From Burkholderiales bacterium RIFCSPHIGHO2_12_FULL_61_11 (lineage in GTDB: Bacteria > Pseudomonadota > Gammaproteobacteria > Burkholderiales > Burkholderiaceae_C): a stretch of 6,311 nucleotides of DNA. The stretch lies in NCBI GenBank assembly GCA_001770785.1, contig MERZ01000095.1:1-6311 (forward strand), read 5' to 3'. The translations under genes and the position numbers were made by a program. This document shows positions 1 through 4,540 of the stretch, piece after piece. Positions within the stretch are counted from its first letter, which is position 1. Every line of letters begins with the position of its first letter. The notes under the pieces were generated by a model. It had not been told where the DNA came from and searched no databases. It saw only the letters and a list, made by a program, of their open reading frames with translations.

Positions 1-15
1 GGAGGTTTCAGACAT
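1..15 (-). CDS. Possible start of a further minus-strand gene
   Basis: An ATG at 15 on the minus strand (M-S-E-T-S) overlaps the TGA that ends the short upstream ORF, in the ATGTCTGA pattern common in operons with translational coupling. Only five codons lie in the window and there is no clear ribosome binding site, so this is a guess from geometry alone. Confidence 0.12.
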
Positions 16-178
16 AACCCATGATTATCGGCGACGCCGCCTTGGCCGCGCTACTGATCAGCTTGCCTGCGAAACGCGTCCGGTGAAGGCCTTCAGTCGC
101 CACCGCATAAGGCATGCCCTTGTAGTGGCGGTACAGGCCGGGGGGCGTCACGATGAGCGGGGGCAATCTTTCCGACAT
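8..178 (-). CDS. Short DUF1653-like protein, probably truncated
   Basis: This 56-residue ORF starts MSERLPPLIVTPPGLYRHYKG. The segment P-P-G-x-Y-R-H-Y-K-G is the signature opening of DUF1653 proteins, small proteins of unknown function that normally continue with a V-x-R-H-S-E-T-x-E type segment and run to roughly 70-90 residues. Here the similarity stops after about residue 26 (MPYAV) and the remaining 30 residues (ATEGLHRTRFAGKL...IIMGYV) do not look like the family. I checked the other two frames after that point and did not recover the missing part, so a simple frameshift does not explain it; an internal deletion or replacement would. The ATG at 178 has no good Shine-Dalgarno sequence: the leader is pyrimidine-rich. 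It is divergent from the methyltransferase gene, with 47 bases between the two start codons. It may be a gene remnant or a genuine short variant. The family call rests on about 20 residues. Confidence 0.4.
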   Translation of the reverse strand: MSERLPPLIVTPPGLYRHYKGMPYAVATEGLHRTRFAGKLISSAAKAASPIIMGYV

Positions 179-212
179 GGGCAGTAAAGGGAAGGGGAAA
201 GCGAGCTAATGG

Positions 213-218
213 GACAAT
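213..218 (+). promoter_or_regulatory. Candidate -10 box just before the methyltransferase start
   Basis: GACAAT (4 of 6 matches to TATAAT) ends seven bases before the ATG at 226. If used, transcription would start at or within a base or two of the start codon, giving a leaderless message. No convincing -35 hexamer is visible at 16-18 bp spacing, only a purine-rich run. This fits the absence of a Shine-Dalgarno sequence directly upstream of 226 but is not proof. Confidence 0.25.
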
Positions 219-225
219 CGGGCTT

Positions 226-1479
226 ATGCATCCTAACGCCTTACTCGACTGTTGTTCCGAGCTTCTCAAGCAGGTTCTCAAATTTGACTATCCCGCCGAC
301 ATGGTGGTGTCGCGCTATTTTCGCGAACTGCGACTGGGCCCGCGCGAGCGCGCCACGGTGGCTGAAACGATTTACGCTGTGCTGCGCAAGAAATCGCTCT
401 TCACTTACCTGGCCCAGCATGGCAGCGGCCCGCCGGAGCGTCGCCTGGCCATTCTGGGTTTTGCTGCACCACGTGATTTCCTTTCAGGCGCACTGACCGA
501 TCAGGAACAAGACTGGCTGGCCCGCTGTGACCAGGTCAAGCCCTCGGATCTGATGGAACTGCACCGCCACAACCTGCCGCAATGGCTGGTCGAGCCGCTC
601 AAGGAGCAGCTGGGAGATGACTTCTGGCCACTGGTTGAAAGCCTCAACGCACCTGCGGGGCTGGACCTGCGCGTCAATACCCTGAAGGACAAGCGGGCTG
701 ACGTGCAGAAGGAACTTGCCAAGTCAGCGATTAAAACCGTCGCAACACCGTACTCGCCCTGGGGACTGCGGCTAGCGGACAAATCGCAACTGGGCAAGCT
801 GGACGCTTTCACGCGCGGTGCCATTGAAGTGCAGGACGAAGGCTCGCAGTTGCTGGCCCTGCTGGTCGATGCGAAGCGTGGCGAAATGGTAGTGGACTTT
901 TGTGCTGGCGCGGGCGGCAAAACGCTGGCGCTTGGCGCCTCCATGCGCAATACCGGGCGACTGTATGCCTTTGATACCTCGGGTCACCGGTTGGCGGCGC
1001 TCAAGCCGCGGCTGGCACGCAGCGGCTTGTCCAACGTCCACCCGGTGGCCATTGCCCATGAACGCGATGACCGCATCAAGCGGCTGGCAGGCAAGATCGA
1101 CCGGGTGCTGGTCGATGCGCCGTGTTCGGGGCTGGGCACCTTGCGGCGCAATCCTGACCTGAAATGGCGCCAGAGCCCCAAGGCGATTGAAGAGCTCACG
1201 GCCAAGCAGAGCGCTATCTTGCAGAGCGCCGCACGCCTCTTGAAACCCGGCGGGCGGCTCGTTTACGCCACTTGCAGCATCCTGCGCGAAGAAAACGAAG
1301 CGATTGCCGAAGCCTTCAGCGCCGCTCATCAAGACTTCAAGCTCCTTGAAGTGGGGCCTTTATTGACCCATTTGGGAGTGGAAAATGCCGAAAAGCTCTG
1401 CCGCGGCCCCTACCTCCGGCTCTGGCCTTACCTGCACCAGACTGATGGATTTTTTGCGGCGGTGTGGCAAAAAGTTTGA
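226..1479 (+). CDS. RsmB/NOP-family RNA (cytosine-5) methyltransferase
   Basis: A cytoplasmic SAM-dependent enzyme that methylates C5 of a cytosine in RNA, most likely rRNA. Residues 1 to ~90 form a helical, NusB-like RNA-binding N-terminus; ~140-190 is the linker typical of the family; ~196-417 is the Rossmann methyltransferase core. Seen directly: E-V-Q-D-E-G-S-Q at 201-208, the SAM-binding D-F-C-A-G-A-G-G-K-T at 224-233, motif IV D-A-P-C-S-G-L-G with Cys300, and motif VI Y-A-T-C-S with Cys350. By analogy with E. coli RsmB, Cys350 is the nucleophile and Cys300 assists product release; the 50-residue spacing matches Cys325/Cys375 there. The length of 417 is close to the family norm (~430). 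The ATG at 226 is the only plausible start in frame and lacks a clear ribosome binding site. The motif-IV neighbourhood (TLRRNPDLKWR) differs from canonical RsmB, and many Burkholderiales carry a separate rsmB, so I give no symbol; the modified base is uncertain. Confidence 0.93.
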   Translation: MHPNALLDCCSELLKQVLKFDYPADMVVSRYFRELRLGPRERATVAETIYAVLRKKSLFTYLAQHGSGPPERRLAILGFAAPRDFLSGALTDQEQDWLARCDQVKPSDLMELHRHNLPQWLVEPLKEQLGDDFWPLVESLNAPAGLDLRVNTLKDKRADVQKELAKSAIKTVATPYSPWGLRLADKSQLGKLDAFTRGAIEVQDEGSQLLALLVDAKRGEMVVDFCAGAGGKTLALGASMRNTGRLYAFDTSGHRLAALKPRLARSGLSNVHPVAIAHERDDRIKRLAGKIDRVLVDAPCSGLGTLRRNPDLKWRQSPKAIEELTAKQSAILQSAARLLKPGGRLVYATCSILREENEAIAEAFSAAHQDFKLLEVGPLLTHLGVENAEKLCRGPYLRLWPYLHQTDGFFAAVWQKV

Positions 1480-1596
1480 TCTTTGGCGACCAATGACCGC
1501 AAATAGGCCGGCATTGCCTCTTTATTCCGACTTTTGATTCTTTCCTGGTCATTCCGAACTCTGCGAGCAAGTCGTGGTGTTTTTTGACCATCGCCG

Positions 1597-1602
1597 TATA
1601 AT
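1597..1602 (+). promoter_or_regulatory. Promoter -10 box for the desaturase gene
   Basis: A perfect TATAAT lies 74 bases before the desaturase start. The -35 region is poor: the best hexamer at 16 bp spacing is TGGTGT (1575-1580). A TTGACC at 1584-1589 is too close (7 bp) to serve as its partner. The predicted transcription start is near 1609, which places a stem-loop at the very 5' end of the message. A weak -35 with a perfect -10 often means help from an activator. Confidence 0.5.
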
Positions 1603-1608
1603 GAAAAG

Positions 1609-1634
1609 TTGTCTGGTGCAGCCCCAAGAGACAA
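1609..1634 (+). repeat. Inverted repeat at the predicted 5' end of the desaturase mRNA
   Basis: TTGTCT (1609-1614) is complementary to AGACAA (1629-1634), with two further G-C pairs possible inside (1615-1616 with 1624-1625) across a small bulge. It begins almost exactly at the predicted transcription start and is followed by GTTTT. It could stabilise the 5' end, act as a binding site, or be chance. Confidence 0.4.
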
Positions 1635-1658
1635 GTTTTAAATACATGGCTGGTGCAG
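1613..1658 (+). repeat. Two direct copies of CTGGTGCAG in the desaturase leader
   Basis: The nine bases CTGGTGCAG occur at 1613-1621 and again at 1650-1658, starting 37 bp apart. Both copies lie between the -10 box and the start codon, and the first overlaps the stem-loop there. Repeated 9-mers this close together are unlikely by chance and could be a regulator's half-sites or a small duplication. Confidence 0.5.
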
Positions 1659-1676
1659 ATTGCTTAAAGGACTTTT

Positions 1677-2876
1677 ATGATTTTGTTTGATGCCGCCCTT
1701 GACTGGCTGGCTCATGGACTGATAGCCGCCAGCTGGTGGCAAATCGTGCTGTACACCCTGGTGACAACCCATATCACCATTGTCAGCGTGACGCTTTATC
1801 TGCATCGCCATCAGGCGCACCGCGCCATGGATTTGCACGCCATTCCGGCGCATTTCTTCCGCTTCTGGCTATGGCTGGGCACCGGTCAGGTGACGAAGGA
1901 GTGGGTTTCCGTGCACCGCAAGCACCATGCCAAGTGCGAAACCATGGAAGACCCGCACAGCCCCCAGGCACACGGCATCAAGACCGTGTTCTGGAAAGGT
2001 GCCGAGCTCTATCGTGCCGAGACGAAAAACCTGGAAACCATCGCCAAGTTTGGCCGTGGTACGCCCGATGACTGGCTTGAGCGCAATTTGTATACGCGCT
2101 TTAGCTGGCAAGGCGTCGGCCTGATGCTGATCATCAATCTGGCGCTGTTTGGCGCCGCTGGCTTGTCGGTCTGGGCCGTGCAAATGGCCTGGATTCCCGT
2201 GACGGCAGCGGGCATCATCAATGGCATCGGCCATTACTGGGGCTACCGCAACTTTGAAGCGCCTGACGCCAGCACCAACGTTTCCCCTTGGGGCATCATC
2301 ATCGGCGGCGAGGAGTTGCACAACAACCACCACACCTATCCCACGTCGGCCAAGTTTTCGGTCAAGCCCTATGAGTTCGATATCGGCTGGATCTACATTC
2401 GTGCCATGGAAGCCGTCGGACTGGCGACCGTGAAGAAAGTCCCGCCCAGGCTTAGGCTGGGCGCCATTCAGCCAGTGGCTGACGAGAAAACGCTGGAGGC
2501 GCTGATTGCTCACCGCTACGAGGTGATGGCCGGTTTCGCGCGCGAACTGCGCCGTGCCGGTAAAGCCGAGATCGAATTGCTGAAAGCCAAAAATGCGGAC
2601 TTGTCAGTGTTGCGCGCAGCCAATCGCTGGCTGCACCGTGATGATGACAGGGTGCCGGCAGCGGCCAAGCCGCAACTTGCCCAGGCGAGAGCCGAGCATC
2701 CGGTACTGGACAAGATGGTCACCATGCGCGAAGAGCTTCGCCAGATGTGGCTGACGACGTCGGCATCGCGCGAGCAACTTGCCTCAGACCTGCAAGCCTG
2801 GTGTCATCGTGCTGAAGAAAGTGGCATTGGCGCACTGCGCGACTTCTCCATGAAGTTGCGGGCCGTTCGCACCTGA
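1677..2876 (+). CDS. Membrane fatty acid (acyl-CoA/phospholipid) desaturase
   Basis: An integral membrane di-iron enzyme expected to insert a cis double bond, probably delta-9, into saturated acyl chains with oxygen and an electron donor. All three histidine boxes are present: H-R-H-Q-A-H at 43-48, H-R-K-H-H at 80-84 and H-N-N-H-H at 215-219, plus H186 in the G-H-Y-W-G segment. Hydrophobic stretches at about 12-40, 55-70 and 146-184 are the membrane segments. Residues ~265-399 form a polar, mostly helical tail rich in Glu, Arg and Ala. The length (399) is near that of Pseudomonas DesA (about 394), so I think the tail is normal for this branch. The ATG at 1677 follows AAAGGA with good spacing. 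The gene stands alone: own promoter at 1597, own terminator at 2919. Membrane fluidity in the cold is the likely role, by inference. Desaturase class is certain; the regiochemistry is not. Confidence 0.93.
   Translation: MILFDAALDWLAHGLIAASWWQIVLYTLVTTHITIVSVTLYLHRHQAHRAMDLHAIPAHFFRFWLWLGTGQVTKEWVSVHRKHHAKCETMEDPHSPQAHGIKTVFWKGAELYRAETKNLETIAKFGRGTPDDWLERNLYTRFSWQGVGLMLIINLALFGAAGLSVWAVQMAWIPVTAAGIINGIGHYWGYRNFEAPDASTNVSPWGIIIGGEELHNNHHTYPTSAKFSVKPYEFDIGWIYIRAMEAVGLATVKKVPPRLRLGAIQPVADEKTLEALIAHRYEVMAGFARELRRAGKAEIELLKAKNADLSVLRAANRWLHRDDDRVPAAAKPQLAQARAEHPVLDKMVTMREELRQMWLTTSASREQLASDLQAWCHRAEESGIGALRDFSMKLRAVRT
2443..2463 (+). repeat. Perfect 7-bp hairpin inside the desaturase gene
   Basis: CGCCCAG (2443-2449) and CTGGGCG (2457-2463) pair around a 7-base loop. 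The hairpin covers codons ~256-263, exactly where the conserved catalytic part gives way to the helical tail. No T-run follows, so it is not an intrinsic terminator; it may be an accident of codon use. Confidence 0.35.
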
Positions 2877-2918
2877 GCTGATTGACTCGTTCAGACTGTC
2901 TCTGAGCTGAAATCCTCC

Positions 2919-2962
2919 AAAGCCGCCCTGGCGATATTTCGCTGAGGCGGCTTTGTTATTTG
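2919..2962 (+). terminator. Rho-independent terminator of the desaturase gene
   Basis: AAAGCCGCC (2919-2927) pairs perfectly with GGCGGCTTT (2946-2954). Inside, a second stem GCGA/TCGC (2931-2934 with 2939-2942) closes a TATT loop, separated from the outer stem by a CTG/TGA internal loop. A T-rich but interrupted tail (GTTATTT) follows. It lies 43 bases after the desaturase stop codon, the right place for its transcript end. Confidence 0.75.
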
Positions 2963-3117
2963 TGGCTGGCCGCTGGTTTGTGGCGAACGGGCGAGGGCGT
3001 GCTGGCGCACCATGAAAGCGGTTTCGGCGGGCATGTTGGTCGCGGTCCTCGCTGTTCGCGTGCATGCCTGACCACTGCGGCATCAGGGAAGATAAAGAAA
3101 AACCAAACACGAACCCG
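2963..3117. other. Spacer without a supported gene
   Basis: This stretch between the desaturase terminator and the ribosomal-protein terminator holds no ORF I can support. The only oddity is a 19-codon ORF (3012-3071, plus) reading MKAVSAGMLVAVLAVRVHA, which resembles a bare signal peptide ending in a cleavage-like V-H-A and then stops. It has no clear ribosome binding site. Together with the flanking terminators, the gap between the desaturase stop and the rpmG stop is 312 bases. Confidence 0.5.
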
Positions 3118-3150
3118 CATAAAAAAACCCGCTGTGATGCAGCGGGTTTT
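3118..3150 (-). terminator. Intrinsic terminator of the rpmB-rpmG operon
   Basis: ACCCGCTG (3127-3134) pairs with CAGCGGGT (3140-3147) around a five-base loop, extended by A-T pairs to 11 bp. On the minus strand the stem is followed by seven consecutive T residues, a textbook intrinsic terminator 38 bases after the rpmG stop. On the plus strand TTTTCTT follows, so it may work in both directions. Confidence 0.9.
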
Positions 3151-3188
3151 CTTGGGGCAACGCAGGACGTTGCGGAAATCAGGCCAAT

Positions 3189-3356
3189 TTACTTGAGCTT
3201 GATTTCTTTGTATTCCACGTGTTTGCGTGCTTTCGGATCAAATTTCATGATCAGCATTTTTTCAGGTGTGGTTTTCTTGTTTTTGTCGGTCGTGTAGAAG
3301 TGACCGGTGCCAGCTGTGGATTCCAGCTTGATTTTTTCGCGTCCGCCTTTAGCCAT
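3189..3356 (-). CDS. rpmG: Large ribosomal subunit protein bL33
   Basis: A 55-residue basic protein, [20 protein letters not shown]..., matching bL33 in length and along its whole course (G-T-G-H-F-Y-T-T at 17-24, P-E-K-M at 31-34, K-F-D-P-K at 38-42, Y-K-E-I-K at 49-53). It sits in the 50S subunit near the E site. There is no cysteine, so this is the zinc-independent form, as in E. coli. The ATG at 3356 is preceded by AAGGAG with good spacing. It follows rpmB with an 11-base gap on the same strand, the usual proteobacterial order, and ends 38 bases before a strong terminator. Identification is secure. Confidence 0.97.
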   Translation of the reverse strand: MAKGGREKIKLESTAGTGHFYTTDKNKKTTPEKMLIMKFDPKARKHVEYKEIKLK

Positions 3357-3367
3357 GATCGTTCTCC

Positions 3368-3601
3368 TTAGACTTCACCGCGGGCACGAAGGTCAACCAG
3401 GACCGCGTCAATGCCTTTTTTATCAATCAAGCGAAGACCGGCAGCCGTAGTGCGCAGACGCACCCAGCGATTTTCGCTCTCGACCCAGATGCGGCGGTAC
3501 TGCAGATTAGGCATGAACCGGCGCTTGGTTTTGTTGTTAGCGTGAGAAACCTTGTTTCCCACCATCGGGCTTTTGCCCGTTACCTGACAGACGCGTGCCA
3601 T
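3368..3601 (-). CDS. rpmB: Large ribosomal subunit protein bL28
   Basis: A 77-residue basic protein starting [20 protein letters not shown], with K-R-R-F-M-P-N-L at 27-34, W-V-E-S-E-N-R-W-V at 40-48 and the D-K-K-G-I-D segment near residue 62, all diagnostic of bL28. It is a structural component of the 50S subunit. I start at 3601 rather than the ATG two codons upstream (3607): the GGAGAG at the correct distance serves 3601, and family members begin M-(A/S)-R-V-C. It is the first gene of the rpmB-rpmG operon, with a TATAAT box about 80 bases upstream. Length is one residue short of E. coli L28 and nothing is odd. Confidence 0.97.
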   Translation of the reverse strand: MARVCQVTGKSPMVGNKVSHANNKTKRRFMPNLQYRRIWVESENRWVRLRTTAAGLRLIDKKGIDAVLVDLRARGEV

Positions 3602-3644
3602 GAGCACTCTCCGTTAAAAAATTAGGAATCGGATGCTGGCAACT

Positions 3645-3657
3645 GTATGAATCATAC
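3645..3657. repeat. Palindrome GTATGA-A-TCATAC in the rpmB leader
   Basis: Two perfect 6-bp arms flank a single central base, located about 15-27 bases into the predicted rpmB transcript and 43 bases before the start codon. Single-base-centred palindromes suit a dimeric repressor site better than an RNA hairpin, which would lose pairs to form a loop. No known operator is recognised. Confidence 0.4.
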
Positions 3658-3678
3658 GGGTGCGCAACTAAGCCATAA

Positions 3679-3707
3679 ATTATAGCCTGAAAATTGAACT
3701 ATCAGAA
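3679..3707 (-). promoter_or_regulatory. Promoter of rpmB-rpmG
   Basis: On the minus strand a perfect TATAAT occupies 3684-3679. The hexamer 17 bp upstream is TTCTGA (3707-3702), a weak -35 match. Transcription would start near 3672, leaving a leader of about 70 bases before the rpmB ATG. The region is AT-rich compared with its neighbours, as expected for a ribosomal-protein promoter. Confidence 0.55.
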
Positions 3708-3738
3708 CAGCGGCAAGGTGTTTCGTATCAGTGCTTCA

Positions 3739-3796
3739 TTGACACGACGCTCTGCGGCCACGTCCTACAGACAGTTTTGGCATGCATCTCTACATT
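3739..3796 (+). promoter_or_regulatory. Candidate promoter elements for the small membrane protein gene
   Basis: A perfect TTGACA sits at 3739-3744, but what follows at 17-18 bp (TCCTAC) is a poor -10. A better-spaced pair is CAGACA (3768-3773) with TACATT (3791-3796), each matching 4 of 6 at 17 bp spacing. The latter lies within CTACATTAAA, which loosely resembles the CTA-rich -10 favoured by the stress sigma factor RpoS. The choice between them is open. Confidence 0.3.
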
Positions 3797-3865
3797 AAAG
3801 GTCACGGTGGCGCAGTTCCGGGGCTTGGCCACCCAACGACCAACAAGCCCGGCGAGGAGAGTTAT

Positions 3866-4087
3866 ATGAATTCAGCACGCATCGTCGGTATTATTCTGAT
3901 CGTTGGCGGCCTGGCCGGCTTTTTCACTGGTGGTTTCAGTTTTACCAAGGACACCAGCACCGCCAAAATTGGCCCTCTCGAATTGACGGTGCAAGAAAAA
4001 CAAGCCGTGAACATTCCGCAATGGCTGAGCCTCGGTGCCGTGGCCTTGGGTGCGATTGTGCTGGTGATGGGTTCCCGCAAATCCTGA
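3866..4087 (+). CDS. Small two-helix membrane protein of unknown function
   Basis: The product has 73 residues. Residues ~5-25 (IVGIILIVGGLAGFF) and ~53-70 (LSLGAVALGAIVLVMG) are strongly hydrophobic, glycine-rich helices. Between them lies a soluble loop of about 25 residues containing I-G-P-L-E-L-T-V-Q-E-K. A hairpin in the inner membrane with both ends on the same side is the simplest model. A widespread set of bacterial small proteins shares this plan, including the G-P-(I/L)-E motif in the loop; I know no assigned function and do not tie it to a named Pfam with confidence. The ATG at 3866 is preceded by GAGGAGAG at good spacing, so I prefer it to an ATG 28 codons upstream, which would add a polar stretch unlike the family. 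It is a single gene, divergent from rpmB, with a hairpin just after the stop. Confidence 0.8.
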   Translation: MNSARIVGIILIVGGLAGFFTGGFSFTKDTSTAKIGPLELTVQEKQAVNIPQWLSLGAVALGAIVLVMGSRKS

Positions 4088-4098
4088 GCAGGGTTCAG

Positions 4099-4120
4099 AC
4101 ACCCGACAGCTACCGGGTGT
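4099..4120 (+). terminator. Hairpin after the small membrane protein gene, no T-tract
   Basis: ACACCCG (4099-4105) pairs with CGGGTGT (4114-4120) around an 8-base loop, and CAG/CTG can extend the stem past a one-base bulge. It starts 12 bases after the stop codon. No T-run follows, so it is more likely a 3'-stabilising structure or part of a factor-dependent end than an intrinsic terminator. Confidence 0.4.
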
Positions 4121-4129
4121 GCTGCACGC

Positions 4130-4400
4130 TCAGCATGAATGAGATCGCTGCGCTGCTGCGAGCAGTTGCCGCAGCATGGTTTCATGCATCGCCTTGTCGC
4201 TGGTCCGATTCGCGTGGCCGCCGATGTTCAACGCCGCCACCATCTCACCGGCCCCGGTTCTAATCGGTGCGCCATCGACACCAGTCCTTCTTCCAGTTCC
4301 CGATTCACCCCGAGCGGATGACCTCCAGCCCGCGCGCGAAGGGGCATTGCGGTGATTCTTGAACGGGTGTAACGCCGGTCCTGGCCAGACCGCGGACAGA
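4130..4400 (-). pseudogene. Remnant of an IclR-family transcription regulator
   Basis: Two minus-strand frames join into the C-terminal part of an IclR-type effector domain. Frame one (about 4400-4271) gives R-Y-T-R-S-R-I-T-A, then G-V-N-R-E-L-E-E-G-L-V-S-M-A; frame two (about 4272 to the TGA at 4130-4132) continues A-P-I-R-T-G-A-G-E-M-V-A-A-L-N-I-G-G-H-A-N-R-T-S and about 20 more residues. In intact relatives these blocks run on as one stretch (E-E-G-L-x-S-x-A-x-P-(I/V)-R ... V-A-A-(L/I)-N). The break sits at GGCGCACC (plus 4266-4273), where one extra G would restore the frame. The helix-turn-helix half is absent: 4400-4540 does not encode one, and a full gene needs ~750-800 bases. About ten residues also seem missing after R-I-T-A. 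It points away from the downstream catabolic pair, the usual place for its regulator. Family assignment is firm for the short block; the exact upstream edge is not. Confidence 0.72.
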
Positions 4401-4419
4401 CGCCGCACACTGTGGGGCG
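4401..4419. repeat. Near-perfect 19-bp palindrome at the edge of the regulator remnant
   Basis: CGCCGCACACTGTGGGGCG has 9-bp arms around a central C with a single mismatch. It lies directly where recognisable IclR sequence ends. On the plus strand TTATTGTTT follows, so a weak terminator reading is possible; an operator or a deletion-junction structure are alternatives. Confidence 0.4.
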
Positions 4420-4435
4420 TTATTGTTTCAGGCTT

Positions 4436-4463
4436 TTTTCCGCGAATGGGAAAACTGATTTCC
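4436..4463. promoter_or_regulatory. Candidate IclR-type operator: alternating TTTTCC/GGAAAA/TTTCC
   Basis: TTTTCC (4436-4441), GGAAAA (4449-4454) and TTTCC (4459-4463) form two overlapping inverted repeats with a 7-bp and a 5-bp spacer. E. coli IclR recognises a TGGAAAT-N-ATTTCCA type palindrome, so the half-sites agree while the spacing (5 rather than 3 between GGAAA and TTTCC) does not. The site is 78 bases before the dehydrogenase start, between it and the dead regulator. Confidence 0.35.
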
Positions 4464-4502
4464 GGCACCTTTCTTGAATTGGAGCGGGCTCTGCCGCAAA
4501 CT
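4463..4502 (+). promoter_or_regulatory. Candidate promoter of the dehydrogenase-amidohydrolase operon
   Basis: Two weak options overlap. TTGAAT (4474-4479) could be a -35 with CAAACT (4497-4502) as a poor -10 at 17 bp. Alternatively CGGCACC-N4-TTGAA (4463-4478) resembles the sigma-54 consensus TGGCACG-N4-TTGCA: the GG is present but the essential GC of the -12 element reads GA. Neither is convincing by itself. Confidence 0.25.
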
Positions 4503-4540
4503 TCGCCTTTTCTGACGCCAACGAACACGGGAGGATGAGC

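Noticed and set aside
772..1332. A 186-codon minus-strand ORF within the methyltransferase gene
   Set aside because: Antisense to the catalytic core of a secure gene; composition typical of a shadow frame.
1492..1553. Inverted repeat AATGACC (1492-1498) and GGTCATT (1547-1553) after the methyltransferase gene
   Set aside because: Seven-base arms 48 bases apart with no T-run after; too weak to call a terminator or operator. I see no clear terminator for this gene.
1584..1602. TTGACC and TATAAT as a -35/-10 pair before the desaturase
   Set aside because: The spacer is only 7 bp, far short of 16-18, so they cannot act together in a standard promoter.
1869..2513. A 214-codon minus-strand ORF within the desaturase gene
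   Set aside because: Antisense shadow of a gene with all three histidine boxes; no family resemblance or ribosome binding site of its own.
3012..3071. A 19-codon signal-peptide-like ORF on the plus strand
   Set aside because: It stops right after the hydrophobic stretch, has no clear ribosome binding site, and nothing secreted follows in another frame. Chance or a very old remnant.
2960..3297. Overlapping plus-strand ORFs of 77-78 codons
   Set aside because: They run through the rpmG terminator and antisense to rpmG, with no recognisable product.
3782..3865. An upstream in-frame start for the small membrane protein
   Set aside because: No ribosome binding site there, and the extra 28 residues are polar and unlike the compact two-helix plan; GAGGAGAG serves the ATG at 3866.
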